Positions 52,009 to 60,945 of a DNA stretch of 64,000 nt are shown one piece after another. The translations under genes were made by a program, and so were the position numbers. Numbering within the stretch: position 1 is the stretch's first letter; each line of letters starts with the position of its first letter. The notes under the pieces were generated by a model that was not told where the DNA came from, did not search any database, and worked only from the letters and a program-made list of their open reading frames with translations. Source of the DNA: Streptomyces bungoensis (GTDB taxonomy: Bacteria > Actinomycetota > Actinomycetes > Streptomycetales > Streptomycetaceae); assembly GCF_001514215.1 (NCBI RefSeq), contig NZ_KQ948855.1, positions 1 through 64,000 of the forward strand. The letters are read 5' to 3'.

Positions 52009-53052
52009 TCAGATGGTGGCCGTGTCGATGACGAAGCGGTAGCGGACGTCGCTGGCCTGGACGCGGTCGTACGCCTCGTTGACCTGGTCGGCGCGGATCA
52101 CCTCGATCTCCGCGCCCAGCCCGTGCTCGGCGCAGAAGTCCAGCATCTCCTGGGTCTCGGCGATGCCGCCGATGCCGGAGCTGCTCAGGCTGCGGCGGTT
52201 GCCGAACAGCGACTGAAGGACGATCTGCACCGGCTCCTCGGGGAGGCCGACGTTCACCATGGCGCCGTCCGTGCGCAGCAGCGACAGGTAGGCGGCGAAG
52301 TCGAGCGGGGCCGAGACGGTGTTCAGGATGAGGTCGAAGGTGCCCGCCAGCTTCTCGAAGGTCTCCGGGTCGCCGGTGGCGTAGTAGTGGTCGGCGCCGA
52401 GCCGCAGGCCGTCGTCCTTCTTGCGCAGGGACTGCGACAGGACGGTGACCTCGGCGCCCAGCGCGTGCGCGATCTTGACGCCCATGTGGCCGAGGCCGCC
52501 GAGGCCGACGACGGCGACCCGCTTGCCGGGGCCGGTGTTCCAGTGCTTGAGCGGGGAGTACGTGGTGATGCCCGCGCACAGCAGCGGCGCGGCCACGTCC
52601 AGCGCGAGCCCGTCGGGGATGCGGACGACGTAGTTCTCGTCGACGACTATCTTCTCGGAGTAGCCGCCGTAGGTCGGCTCGCCGTCCTTGCCGGTGTCGT
52701 TGTAGGTCCAGGTGGGGCCGCCGTTCAGGCAGTACTGCTCCAGACCGGCCCGGCAGTTGTCGCATTCGCGGCAGGAGTCCACCATGCACCCGACGCCGAC
52801 GCGGTCGCCGAGGGCGAACCGGGTGACACCGGAGCCGACCTCGGAGACGACGCCCGCGATCTCGTGGCCGGGCACCATCGGGAAGGTGCCGGGGCGCCAG
52901 CCGTCCTGGGCCTGGTGGATGTCGGAGTGGCAGATACCGGCGAACTTGATGTCGATCAGGACGTCGAATTCACCGACCGCGCGCCGCTCGATGGTGGTCC
53001 GCTCCAGCGGGGCCTTCGGGGCAGGCGCGGCGTACGCAGCAACAGTGGTCAT
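52009..53052 (-). CDS. Zinc-dependent alcohol dehydrogenase (CAD/YahK type)
   Basis: 347 aa, NAD(P)-dependent. Catalytic zinc ligands Cys41 and His63-Glu64 ([16 protein letters not shown]); structural zinc cysteines 94, 97, 100 and 108 ([15 protein letters not shown]). Rossmann motif [10 protein letters not shown]. The full pattern matches the cinnamyl-alcohol/aldehyde reductase branch (YahK, AdhC), which reduces aldehydes with NADPH. It is divergent from an XRE-type regulator; repeated sequences in the gap suggest direct control. Confidence 0.95.
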   Translation of the reverse strand: MTTVAAYAAPAPKAPLERTTIERRAVGEFDVLIDIKFAGICHSDIHQAQDGWRPGTFPMVPGHEIAGVVSEVGSGVTRFALGDRVGVGCMVDSCRECDNCRAGLEQYCLNGGPTWTYNDTGKDGEPTYGGYSEKIVVDENYVVRIPDGLALDVAAPLLCAGITTYSPLKHWNTGPGKRVAVVGLGGLGHMGVKIAHALGAEVTVLSQSLRKKDDGLRLGADHYYATGDPETFEKLAGTFDLILNTVSAPLDFAAYLSLLRTDGAMVNVGLPEEPVQIVLQSLFGNRRSLSSSGIGGIAETQEMLDFCAEHGLGAEIEVIRADQVNEAYDRVQASDVRYRFVIDTATI

Positions 53053-53115
53053 GCCGAGGGTTCTCCTAGCGGGGGGTGGTGTGCCCGGCTGCCTTTCGTC
53101 CGGGTACGCGTTCCA

Positions 53116-53210
53116 CCTTTGCGCATGCCCCGTCCGCCACCCAGTGCACGCCTTTGCGTACGCCCACCGTGCGTACCACTGGCGGGGTCAGGTTCCGGTG
53201 CGTACGACCA
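53116..53210. promoter_or_regulatory. Repeated sites between the alcohol dehydrogenase and XRE regulator genes
   Basis: Two near-identical 15-mers, CCTTTGCGCATGCCC (53116-53130) and CCTTTGCGTACGCCC (53151-53165), lie 35 bp apart. The core TGCGTAC then recurs at 53170 and 53199. The XRE/MmyB-type regulator next door is the natural candidate binder. Confidence 0.6.
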
Positions 53211-53224
53211 CGGATACTGGACGC

Positions 53225-54127
53225 ATGGACGAACAGCCCGATGCCGCGGTGACGGCCGGCCGGCCCCTGGACCGGCGGGCCGAGCTGAGCGAGTTCCTGC
53301 GCAGCCGGCGGGCCCGGCTGAAGCCGGAGGACGTGGGCCTGCCCGACTTCGGGCGGCACCGCCGGGTGCCGGGGCTGCGCCGCGAGGAGCTGGCGCAGCT
53401 GGCCGGGGTGTCGGTGGCGTACTACACGCGCCTGGAGCAGGGCAACGGGCGGAACGTCTCGGCGGAGGTGCTGGGCTCCATCGCCCGGGCGCTGCGGCTG
53501 ACCGACGCGGAGCACGCCCACCTGACCCACCTGGCGAAGCCGAAGGCGCACAAGAAGAAGCCGGTGGCCCGGCAGCAGCACGTGCGGGCGACGCTGCGGC
53601 AGCTGCTGGACGCGATGGACGCGGTGCCGGCGTACGTCGTGGGCCGGCGCTCGGAGATCCTCGCCTGGAACCGGATGGCGGCCGCGGTCTTCGGCGACTG
53701 GTCGGTGCTGCCGGCGGCCGAGCGCAACTGGGCGCGGCTGGTCTTCCTGCGGCCCGAGTACCGCGACCTGTTCGTCGACTGGGAGCAGAAGGCGATCGAC
53801 ATCGTCTGCGGGCTGCGCATGGACGCGGGCTGCCACCCGGACGATCCGCGGCTGTCCGCCCTCGTCGGTGAGCTCTCCGTCAAGAGCGAGGAGTTCCGCC
53901 GGCTGTGGGCCACGCACGACGTCAAGGAGCAGAACCACGGCGTCAAGCGCCTGCACCACCCGCTGGTCGGCGACCTGTCCCTGAACTTCGAGGGCTTCCG
54001 GGTCACGGGTGACACCGACCAGGCCCTGGTGACCTACCACGCGGAGCCGGGCTCCCCGTCCGCCGAGTCCCTCCGCCTGCTGGCCAGCTGGGGCACGGAC
54101 GCGACACGGGCGGTGCCGACGGCCTGA
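53225..54127 (+). CDS. XRE-type regulator with MmyB-like ligand-binding domain
   Basis: 300 aa. The N-terminal helix-turn-helix (about 38-95) has GLRREELAQLAGVSVAYYTR and LEQGNGRNVSAEVLGSIARA. The C-terminal PAS-like MmyB domain (about 120-290) has PAYVVGRRSEILAWNRMAAA and ends in FRVTGDTDQALVTYHAEPGS. Such proteins, very abundant in Streptomyces, usually control a divergent oxidoreductase and bind small hydrophobic ligands. ATG 53225 is used. A terminator follows. Confidence 0.95.
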   Translation: MDEQPDAAVTAGRPLDRRAELSEFLRSRRARLKPEDVGLPDFGRHRRVPGLRREELAQLAGVSVAYYTRLEQGNGRNVSAEVLGSIARALRLTDAEHAHLTHLAKPKAHKKKPVARQQHVRATLRQLLDAMDAVPAYVVGRRSEILAWNRMAAAVFGDWSVLPAAERNWARLVFLRPEYRDLFVDWEQKAIDIVCGLRMDAGCHPDDPRLSALVGELSVKSEEFRRLWATHDVKEQNHGVKRLHHPLVGDLSLNFEGFRVTGDTDQALVTYHAEPGSPSAESLRLLASWGTDATRAVPTA

Positions 54128-54149
54128 TCCGGCGGCCCCGCGCACGCGA

Positions 54150-54181
54150 AGGGCACCCGGAGACCGTTCTCCGGGTGCCCT
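54150..54181. terminator. Bidirectional terminator between the XRE and subtilase genes
   Basis: A perfect 14-bp stem AGGGCACCCGGAGA (54150-54163) / TCTCCGGGTGCCCT (54168-54181) with a CCGT loop, between convergent stops. Confidence 0.87.
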
Positions 54182-54208
54182 CCTCCGTGACTACGTGCGG
54201 CTACCGGC

Positions 54209-57200
54209 TCACTTGCCGAAGTAGGCGTCGTAGATCGTGATCGTCGACGTGTTGCCCTTCTTGTCGGTGATCTTGGCACGGAACGACAGGGACTTGTTCT
54301 TCGCCGGGTTCTTCACGGTGATCTTGCCGCTGCGGACGGTGACCTTCTTGAAGGTCTTGCCGTCGTAGGAGACGTACACCGCGAGGGACTTCAGGTTGCG
54401 GCCCGCCGCCGCGCCCTCGACGGTGACCGGGAAGGTCGTCTTCCTGCCCGCCTCGACGCGGCTGTCCAGCCCGGTCGTGGCGCCGAAGTGCAGGGCCGAC
54501 ACGGGGAGCGTGGCGGTGCCGCCCGACGGCTTCTTGGAGCGGAAGGTCCAGCTCGCGTCGATCCGGGAGGAGGCCTTGGAGACCGTGGCCGACCGCCGGA
54601 CCGAGGTGGTCAGCCTGTAGGCGGCGTCACCGGCCGGGACCTTGAAGGCCTCGCCGAACAGCGGGTCGTCGTTGGAGCCGACCTTGGTGCCGTCGCGGTA
54701 CAGGGTCGTGGTGACCTTGGAGAACAGCGACGAGCCCGCGTGCTTGGCGCCGTCGGCGAACAGCGGCAGGAATCCGTAGATGTCGTTGCCGTCCCGGAAT
54801 ACGCCGTAGTCGGCGTTCAGGTGCGGGCCGAAGACCGCGGTGTTGAAGGTCTTCGTGTAGGACTTGCCGGCCTTGAAGGACAGGTTGCCGGCGCTGTAGC
54901 CCGCCTCCGCGATCGGGAAGCCGTCCTGGTCGACCCCGCCGTCCTGCTCGAAGTCCAGCTCCCACTTCACGCCGCCGGTGGCGGACAGGTGCAGGGTGCG
55001 GGTGCCGGGCAGCTTCTGCGGGATGCCGATGGACGAGGAGCCGGAGGCGCCGGGCAGCCAGCCGGCCGCGCTGACGGAGCCCTTCTTGCCGCTCGCGGCG
55101 GCACCGAGCCGGGCCTTGACCGTGGCCAGCTCGCTCGCCTTGTAGTGCTTGGTGTAGCCGGTGGCGAGCTTCTTCACCGGGCCGCCGGAGGTGACGTCGT
55201 ACTCCTCGGTCGCGCCCTTGGACCAGTGGCCGTCCCACTGCTGGGTCAGCGTGCCGGACGGCAGCTCCGGGCCGAGGTGGGCGGTGCGGAAGTTCTTGTA
55301 CGACTCCAGGAACCAGCCGTAGCCGTACTCGCCGTCGCCGATCGTCACGTCGAAGCCCGGGGAGGCGAACTCGGACCTGGTGTGCGAGGCCGGGACGGTG
55401 ATGTCCACCGGCTTGGCCTTGCGCGCGTCGATCGTGATCGTCTGCTTCTTGGCGACGGTCAGCTTCGGCTGGGCGATCCAGTCGATGCCCTTGGCGGCGT
55501 CGTTCGGGTTCACCGAGACCGAGGTGTTGAGGATGTACGTGCCCTTCGGCGCGCGCACCTTCACCGTGCCCGACTTGTCGTACGGGTTCATCCACTGGCC
55601 GTTGGCCAGACCGGCCACGCCGGTCAGGTCGGCGTCGTAGTACGGGGCCGGCTTGCCGTCGCGGCCGATGAACTTGAGCGTGACGTCGTACGACTCCACC
55701 TCGCGCTGCACCGCGGCGGCCGTGCGGACGGTCTGCCCGTCGCCGGTCGCGGTCACGTAGGAGGAGTAGGCGCCGTCGAGGGTGCCGCCCAGCTTGGTGT
55801 CGACGGTGAGGTCGACGGAGGCCGTGCCGTGCGCCGGGACGGTCACCGAGGTCGCGCCGAGCGTGAAGAAGCCCGCCGGAGCCGCCTGGCCCTTGGGGTC
55901 GGTGGCGGTGCTGGACAGGGCGAGCGTGACGTCCTTGTCGCCGAGGTTGCGGTACGTCAGCTTCTTGGTGACCGGCTTGTCGTCCGTGTGCGGCCACTGC
56001 TGGGTGCCGAAGCTGAGCGAGACCGGCTCGGCGACCACGGACTGCTTGATGGCCTTGTCGACCGCGATGCGGCCCGAACCCTGCTGGAACGGCGTGTACT
56101 TGCCGCCCTTGGCGGAGCCGGTGAGCGCGCCCTTCAGCTCGGCGTAGCCCCAGTCGGGGTGCTCCTGCTTCAGGATCGCGGCGGCGCCCGCGACGTGCGG
56201 GGTGGCCATCGAGGTGCCGGAGATGGTCAGGTAGCCCTCGGGCTTCTCGCCGACCTCCTGGTCGATGACGCTGCCCTTGGCCGCGGCGGCGGTGATGTCG
56301 ACGCCGGGCGCGGTGACGTCCGGCTTGATGGCGCCGTCGCCGACGCGCGGGCCGGTGGAGGAGAAGTCCGCCAGCTTGTCCTTCTTGTCGACGGCGCCGA
56401 CGGTGAGCGCGGCGTCCGCGCTGCCCGGCGAACCGATCGACTGGGGGCCGTCGTTGCCCGCGGCGATCGCGAACAGCACGCCCTTCTCGGCGGAGAGCTT
56501 GTTGACCTCGGCCTCGAGCGGGTCGACCTCGGGCGTGTCGTACCCGCCGAGGCTCAGGTTGATGACGGAGGCGCCCTGGGCGGCCGCCCACTCCATGCCG
56601 GCGAGGATGCCGGAGTCGTCGCCGGAGCCGGTGTCGTCGAGCACCTTGCCGTTGAGGATCTTGGCGTCCGGTGCGACGCCCTTGTACTTGCCGCCCGACT
56701 TGGCGCCGGTGCCCGCCACGATGGAGGCGACGTGCGTGCCGTGGCCGAAGTGGTCGGTGGCGTCGGCGGCGGAGGTGAAGTTCTTGGCCGCGATCACCTG
56801 GTCCTTCAGGTCCGGGTGGGTGGCGTCCACGCCGGTGTCCAGGACGGCGACCTTCACGCCCTTGCCGGTGTAGCCGGCGGCCCAGGCGACCGGGGCGCCG
56901 ATCTGCGGCACGGACTTGTCGAGGGCGGCCTTGCGGACGCCGTCGAGCCAGACGTGCGCGATGCCGGAGGCGGCCTGGTCGCCGTTGGTGACGGCGTCCC
57001 ACAGCCGGGTCGTGTCCTTGGCCGGGGTCTGCACGGCGTCGGCGTTCAGCGCCTTGAGGCTGCGGCGCAGCAGGCCCGCGTCCCGGACGTCGGCCTTCGT
57101 GGCCGCGGCGGCGCCGCTGTAGCCGACGATGACCTTCAGGCCGTTCTTCTGGGCCCTGCGGGTGGCCGCCTTGTTGAGTTCGGTGACGTCGAAGAGGCGC

Positions 57201-57520
57201 TGGTCCAGCTTGCCGGTGGCGACCAGTCGGGCAGCGTCGGCCGGGACGACCAGCGTGTGCCCGGCGGTCTTTCGGACCTGGAACGGTATGTGCTCGCGTC
57301 CCTTGGCCCGCTGCAGGCCGACGACGCGGCCCTTGGCGTCGAGGGCGACCCGGTCGCCGGTGATCAGGGTGACGTGGTGCTTGGCGGTGAGCGAGGAGGC
57401 AGCCGCCGGGACGCCGTGCCCGGGCTTCGCCGACGCGGGGCTGGTCATACCCGCTGCGAGGGCGACGGCTGCGGCGACGGCGACGGTGGCCGCAGCTCCT
57501 CTTTTCACTTGTCTGCGCAA
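54209..57520 (-). CDS. Large secreted subtilisin-family (S8) serine protease
   Basis: 1103 aa. The TTG start at 57520 follows GGGGGAG. Signal peptide about 1-31 (AAVALAAGMTSPASA), then a propeptide to about 205. Peptidase S8 domain with Asp228 (AVLDTGVD), His260 (FGHGTHVAS), oxyanion Asn356 (AAGNDGP) and Ser437 (SGTSMATPHV). Residues about 480-600 are Fn3-like; the remaining 500 residues are beta-rich repeats without catalytic motifs. The enzyme is extracellular and probably scavenges protein. The upstream gap has direct repeats that may be activator sites. Confidence 0.95.
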   Translation of the reverse strand: MRRQVKRGAAATVAVAAAVALAAGMTSPASAKPGHGVPAAASSLTAKHHVTLITGDRVALDAKGRVVGLQRAKGREHIPFQVRKTAGHTLVVPADAARLVATGKLDQRLFDVTELNKAATRRAQKNGLKVIVGYSGAAAATKADVRDAGLLRRSLKALNADAVQTPAKDTTRLWDAVTNGDQAASGIAHVWLDGVRKAALDKSVPQIGAPVAWAAGYTGKGVKVAVLDTGVDATHPDLKDQVIAAKNFTSAADATDHFGHGTHVASIVAGTGAKSGGKYKGVAPDAKILNGKVLDDTGSGDDSGILAGMEWAAAQGASVINLSLGGYDTPEVDPLEAEVNKLSAEKGVLFAIAAGNDGPQSIGSPGSADAALTVGAVDKKDKLADFSSTGPRVGDGAIKPDVTAPGVDITAAAAKGSVIDQEVGEKPEGYLTISGTSMATPHVAGAAAILKQEHPDWGYAELKGALTGSAKGGKYTPFQQGSGRIAVDKAIKQSVVAEPVSLSFGTQQWPHTDDKPVTKKLTYRNLGDKDVTLALSSTATDPKGQAAPAGFFTLGATSVTVPAHGTASVDLTVDTKLGGTLDGAYSSYVTATGDGQTVRTAAAVQREVESYDVTLKFIGRDGKPAPYYDADLTGVAGLANGQWMNPYDKSGTVKVRAPKGTYILNTSVSVNPNDAAKGIDWIAQPKLTVAKKQTITIDARKAKPVDITVPASHTRSEFASPGFDVTIGDGEYGYGWFLESYKNFRTAHLGPELPSGTLTQQWDGHWSKGATEEYDVTSGGPVKKLATGYTKHYKASELATVKARLGAAASGKKGSVSAAGWLPGASGSSSIGIPQKLPGTRTLHLSATGGVKWELDFEQDGGVDQDGFPIAEAGYSAGNLSFKAGKSYTKTFNTAVFGPHLNADYGVFRDGNDIYGFLPLFADGAKHAGSSLFSKVTTTLYRDGTKVGSNDDPLFGEAFKVPAGDAAYRLTTSVRRSATVSKASSRIDASWTFRSKKPSGGTATLPVSALHFGATTGLDSRVEAGRKTTFPVTVEGAAAGRNLKSLAVYVSYDGKTFKKVTVRSGKITVKNPAKNKSLSFRAKITDKKGNTSTITIYDAYFGK

Positions 57521-57677
57521 GTTCTCCCCCTGGAGACGAGGTACCGGGCGAATTCCCCATTCACCCGACCGGGGGGAGTCTCGTACACATGAACGTCAAC
57601 CCCCCGGATCACGCAGTATGCCGGGGGTGATCAGGCGGCTCAAGGGATAAGAGGGAGGTGAGAAAGCGCTGACCGGA

Positions 57678-57725
57678 ACTGTTACGTGCCGGGCGGGACA
57701 CTGTTACAGGATCGGGAACTGTGGT
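57678..57725. promoter_or_regulatory. Direct repeats upstream of the subtilase gene
   Basis: ACTGTTAC occurs at 57678-57685 and 57700-57707, 22 bp apart (two helical turns), with a third, partial ACTGTGGT at 57718. This 316-bp gap holds no gene. Direct repeats in helical phase recall activator boxes of Streptomyces (PhoP or SARP type), but the sequence is not a known consensus to me. Confidence 0.4.
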
Positions 57726-57776
57726 GCGTGCGCGTCGGCTTGAAGCGTGAGAAGCCCGCGCCCGGACCCGGAAACA

Positions 57777-57805
57777 CCGGTGCCGCCCCTGGGGGGCGGC
57801 ACCGG
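57777..57805 (-). terminator. Terminator after the L,D-transpeptidase gene
   Basis: A 13-bp stem CCGGTGCCGCCCC (57777-57789) / GGGGCGGCACCGG (57793-57805), 32 bp past the transpeptidase stop. Confidence 0.8.
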
Positions 57806-57836
57806 CGATGCTGTGCGGAGACCGTCGGACGGGGTG

Positions 57837-59084
57837 TCAGACGGCCGAACCGGCCTTCCACTGGGCCCAGTCCATGTTCCAGCCGTTGAGGCCGTTGTCC
57901 GGGGCGACGGTCTTGTCGCCGGTGTTCTGCACGACGACGACGTCACCGATCAGCGAGTGGCTGTAGAACCACGCGGCCGGCGTGCTCGGGTCGCCCGCGC
58001 CCTTGACGTCCTGCAGGCCGACGCAGCCGTGGCTGGTGTTGGCGTTGCCGAACACCGACGGCCCGCCCCAGTAGTTGCCGTGGATGAAGGTGCCGGAGGT
58101 GGTCAGGCGCATGGCGTGCGGCACGTCCTTGATGTCGTACTCGCCCTTGCCGTCGCCGTCCTTGAAGCCGACCGTCGCGCCGTTCATGCGGGTCTGCTTG
58201 AACTTCTCCGAGATCACCATCTGGCCCTCGTAGGTGGTGTGCTCGGGGGCGCCGGCGGAGATCGGGATGGTCTTGACGACCTTGCCGTCCTGCGTGACCT
58301 TCATCTGCTTGGTCTTCGCGTCGACGTAGGAGACCTGGTTGCGGCCGATGTGGAAGGTGACCGTCTTCTGCTGGACGCCGGTGACGCCCGGCGCGCCCTC
58401 GACACCGTCGAGCGCGAGCTTCAGGGTGACGGTGGCGCCTTCCTTCCAGTACTGCTCCGGGCGGCAGTCCATGCGGTTGGCGTTGAACCAGTGGCAGGCG
58501 ACCTCCTGGCCGCTGCTGGAGGTGACCGTGATGCCCTTCTGCACGGCCGCCTTGTTGGTGATCGCCTTGTCGAAGTTGATCGACACCGGCATGCCGACGC
58601 CGACGGTCGCGCCGTCGTCCGGGGTGAAGGTGCCTATGAAGCTGTTGGCCGGGGAGACCGTGGTGAAGGAGGCGTTCTCGTTGGCTATGCGGCCCTGGGA
58701 GTCCTTGGCCACCGCGGCGATCTTGTACGTGGTCGAGCGCTGCAGCGGGACGCTGGGCTTCCAGCTCTTGCGGTCGGGGGAGAGCTGACCGGCGACCGCG
58801 CTGCCGTCCTGCGTGGTCATCGTGACGCCGGTGAGCGTGCCCTTGGCGACCGTGACGGTGGCGGAGTTGTTGATCGAGGCGTTGTCGGCGCCGTCCTTGG
58901 GCGTGATCGTGATCTGCGCCTCGGAGGACTTCTTCGCCGCCGCCTCGTCGACCTTGGCCTGTGAGCTGTCGCCGGTGTCGGCGGCCTTGGCGTTGCCGCC
59001 GCCGGAACAACCGGTGAGTGCCAGTACCCCGCCGAGCAGTGCGGACGCGACCGTGAGGCCCTTGCGCCGCTTACTGTCCGTCAT
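57837..59084 (-). CDS. L,D-transpeptidase lipoprotein (YkuD domain with Ig-like domains)
   Basis: 415 aa. ATG 59084 is chosen because GGAGAAG precedes it; earlier ATGs at 59102/59099 would include that site in the coding part. Lipobox LALTGC puts the acylated Cys at 26. Two Ig-like domains (about 50-245), then the catalytic domain with HGNYWGG and SHGCVGL (Cys354). The layout matches mycobacterial LdtMt2, which makes 3-3 crosslinks in peptidoglycan outside the membrane. A carbapenem-sensitive enzyme is expected. An inverted repeat at 59168-59200 lies upstream. Confidence 0.95.
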   Translation of the reverse strand: MTDSKRRKGLTVASALLGGVLALTGCSGGGNAKAADTGDSSQAKVDEAAAKKSSEAQITITPKDGADNASINNSATVTVAKGTLTGVTMTTQDGSAVAGQLSPDRKSWKPSVPLQRSTTYKIAAVAKDSQGRIANENASFTTVSPANSFIGTFTPDDGATVGVGMPVSINFDKAITNKAAVQKGITVTSSSGQEVACHWFNANRMDCRPEQYWKEGATVTLKLALDGVEGAPGVTGVQQKTVTFHIGRNQVSYVDAKTKQMKVTQDGKVVKTIPISAGAPEHTTYEGQMVISEKFKQTRMNGATVGFKDGDGKGEYDIKDVPHAMRLTTSGTFIHGNYWGGPSVFGNANTSHGCVGLQDVKGAGDPSTPAAWFYSHSLIGDVVVVQNTGDKTVAPDNGLNGWNMDWAQWKAGSAV

Positions 59085-59167
59085 CACACGCTTCTCCATC
59101 ATTGCCGAATTCGCGAACCCCGAAAGTCCCTGCGAGCCATCAACGCTACGGACGATCCATTCCGTTC

Positions 59168-59200
59168 CACATGGTGCGCATGTGTTAGGCGCACCACGTG
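59168..59200. promoter_or_regulatory. Long inverted repeat upstream of the L,D-transpeptidase gene
   Basis: CACATGGTGCGC (59168-59179) and GCGCACCACGTG (59189-59200) form 12-bp arms with one mismatch and a 9-nt loop, 84 bp before the ATG. The neighbouring gene already has its own terminator-like hairpin, so this one may be an operator. Confidence 0.45.
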
Positions 59201-59256
59201 CCCGCTCGGGGCGAGTGGTGCGGAAGCCGGTCCGTGCGTCCCCCTGGGACGGCGAA

Positions 59257-59286
59257 AACCCCGAACGGCGGTCGCCGTCCGGGGTG
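59257..59286 (-). terminator. Hairpin after the small acidic protein gene
   Basis: Imperfect stem built on CCCCGAACGGCG and CGCCGTCCGGGG, 20 bp beyond the stop of the 114-aa gene. Confidence 0.6.
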
Positions 59287-59305
59287 TTCGGGTGCCCCGG
59301 GACGC

Positions 59306-59650
59306 TCAGCCGATGCCGTCCTCTTCTTCGTCGCCGCCCCTATCATCCTCGTCCAGATCCCACTCGGGCGAGTCGGGGTCGTAGTCGACCCACTCGGTGG
59401 ACCACGAGGCCTGCTGCAGCTCCACGCCGGGTACCTCGCTGACCAGGTCGAACGGGTCGACGAGGTGCGCGATGGCCTCCGCGGTGTCTTCCGTCACAGC
59501 GCTCTCGGCCTGACTGCGCTCGTCCTGCGGCAGCTCCGGATCGGCGGCGAGCCGGCGCAGCGCGGCCTTGGCCACCTCGTCTTCGTCCTGCACCTCGAGG
59601 ACCAGCTCGACTCGAAGCCGTACAAACCGTGATGTCTCTTCTTCGCTCAT
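59306..59650 (-). CDS. Small acidic protein, conserved hypothetical
   Basis: 114 aa, strongly acidic. It starts MSEEETSRFVRLRVELVLEV at ATG 59650 and ends in DLDEDDRGGDEEEDGIG. The first 35 residues look like a beta-hairpin, the middle is helical (ADPELPQDERSQAESAVTED), and the tail is acidic and disordered. There is no signal or membrane helix. A longer frame reaching 60007 reads through the divergent gene and is rejected. The function is unknown. Confidence 0.8.
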   Translation of the reverse strand: MSEEETSRFVRLRVELVLEVQDEDEVAKAALRRLAADPELPQDERSQAESAVTEDTAEAIAHLVDPFDLVSEVPGVELQQASWSTEWVDYDPDSPEWDLDEDDRGGDEEEDGIG

Positions 59651-59759
59651 GGCGGGAGAGTACGACTGAAACCTCCCGTGACTTTCCTGTGACCCGCAAC
59701 TTTCACTAACATCGCCCCACACGGCCAATTCGCCAGCGTCACAAGGGGATCGATATTCC

Positions 59760-60095
59760 GTGTCATCCGCTCGCCGTCCGCTGCTGACCGCCACCGCCGC
59801 GGGGACGCTGTTGTGCGCCCTGTGGTTCGTCCCGTCCGCCAACGCGTCGCAGGACGGCCCGGCGAGAGCGACGGCGCAGGTGACCTCGGTCACCTCGACC
59901 ACACAGGTCACACCGGCCACCCAGCAGGCCAGGGCGGTGTCCGGGGCCACGGCGACCGACGCCTCGGACAGCACGCGGCTCGCCGACACCGGCAGCTTCG
60001 ACACCACGCCGTACGTGATCGCGGGCAGCGCGTTCCTCGCGATAGGTGCCGGTTTCGTGGTGTATTCGGTGCGCCGCGAGCGGCTCGGCCTTTAA
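59760..60095 (+). CDS. Small LAXTG-anchored surface protein (class E sortase substrate)
   Basis: 111 aa from GTG 59760 (AAGGGG 12 bases upstream). Signal peptide SARRPLLTATAAGTLLCALW with cleavage near ANASQ. A Thr/Ala/Val-rich mature segment of 50 residues follows. The end is a textbook sorting signal: LADTG, a hydrophobic helix (PYVIAGSAFLAIGAGFVVY) and basic RRERLGL. Streptomyces class E sortases cut LAXTG, so I predict covalent anchoring to peptidoglycan. No sortase gene is in the window. The mature part is too short for an enzyme; perhaps a stalk or coat peptide. Confidence 0.82.
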   Translation: MSSARRPLLTATAAGTLLCALWFVPSANASQDGPARATAQVTSVTSTTQVTPATQQARAVSGATATDASDSTRLADTGSFDTTPYVIAGSAFLAIGAGFVVYSVRRERLGL

Positions 60096-60137
60096 TCTCG
60101 CTTGACGATCTTTTGACGGTACACGCATAGTCCGTCC

Positions 60138-60932
60138 ATGAAGAGATCATCGGGCGTGCGGCTGTGCGCCACCCTCGCCGTGAGCGCGCTGTCCCTCGCC
60201 CTCGTCACCGGCTGCTCCGACGGCGGGTCGAAGGACTCCCCGGAGGGCAAGGGGGCGGACGCGGCGAAGCCGGCCGCGAAGGCGCTGAGCGCCGCGGAGT
60301 TGAAGAGGCTGATTCTCGCCAAGGGCGACGTGACCGGGTACAAGGTCGAGCCGGTCGAGGGCGGCACGCCCGCCAAGAGCAAGGTCAAGGCGGCCGACGC
60401 CCAGTGCGACCCGCTGCTGCGCGTCATGACCGGCATCGCGCCGGGCACCCCGGCGGCGGAGACCAACCGCGCGGTCCAGGAGGTGAAGAAGGCCCCCACG
60501 GACAAGGCGACGTCCATGGACGACCTGGCCGACGGCAAGTTCGAGGACACGTTCAAGGACTCGATGGACATCGACACCACCATGGTCATCCTGTCCTCGT
60601 ACGACGGGGACGGCGCGCGGCAGGCCCTGCGGTCGGTCTCCGACGCGATGAAGGCCTGCGCGGGCGGCTTCACGGGCGACCAGGCCGGCGACAAGGCCAA
60701 GTTCACCAGGGTCGCCGAGGAGCGGCCCGCGGACGCCGGCGACGAGTCGGTGGCCTTCATGGCGACCAGCGACATGGAGGACGGGGACACCGCACCGGTC
60801 CACGTGCAGGTGGTGCGGCACGGCAACAACGTCGCGTCCTACATGACCATCAACCTCGGCGCCATGATGACCGAGAAGGCCTACTCGGTGCCGGCCGCGG
60901 TGGTCAAGGCGCAGGCAGCCAAGCTGAAGTGA
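60138..60932 (+). CDS. Predicted lipoprotein
   Basis: 264 aa. Signal with lipobox ALVTGC (acylated Cys 26), a charged linker (DGGSKDSPEGKGADAAKPAA), then a mixed alpha/beta domain starting AAELKRLILAKGDVTGY. Two further cysteines (ADAQCDPLL, MKACAGGF) may form a disulfide. This resembles sensor-type Streptomyces lipoproteins with PknH-like sensor folds, but I cannot confirm that. It lies 42 bp after the sortase-substrate gene and may be cotranscribed. A terminator follows. Confidence 0.85.
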   Translation: MKRSSGVRLCATLAVSALSLALVTGCSDGGSKDSPEGKGADAAKPAAKALSAAELKRLILAKGDVTGYKVEPVEGGTPAKSKVKAADAQCDPLLRVMTGIAPGTPAAETNRAVQEVKKAPTDKATSMDDLADGKFEDTFKDSMDIDTTMVILSSYDGDGARQALRSVSDAMKACAGGFTGDQAGDKAKFTRVAEERPADAGDESVAFMATSDMEDGDTAPVHVQVVRHGNNVASYMTINLGAMMTEKAYSVPAAVVKAQAAKLK

Positions 60933-60945
60933 CCGCGTGACAGAG

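Noticed and set aside
54488-57592. 1034-codon open frame on the plus strand opposite the subtilase gene
   Set aside because: Antisense frames stay open in high-GC DNA. The minus strand has a signal peptide, the Asp/His/Ser triad and a ribosome site; this frame has only Val/Gly/Arg-rich sequence.
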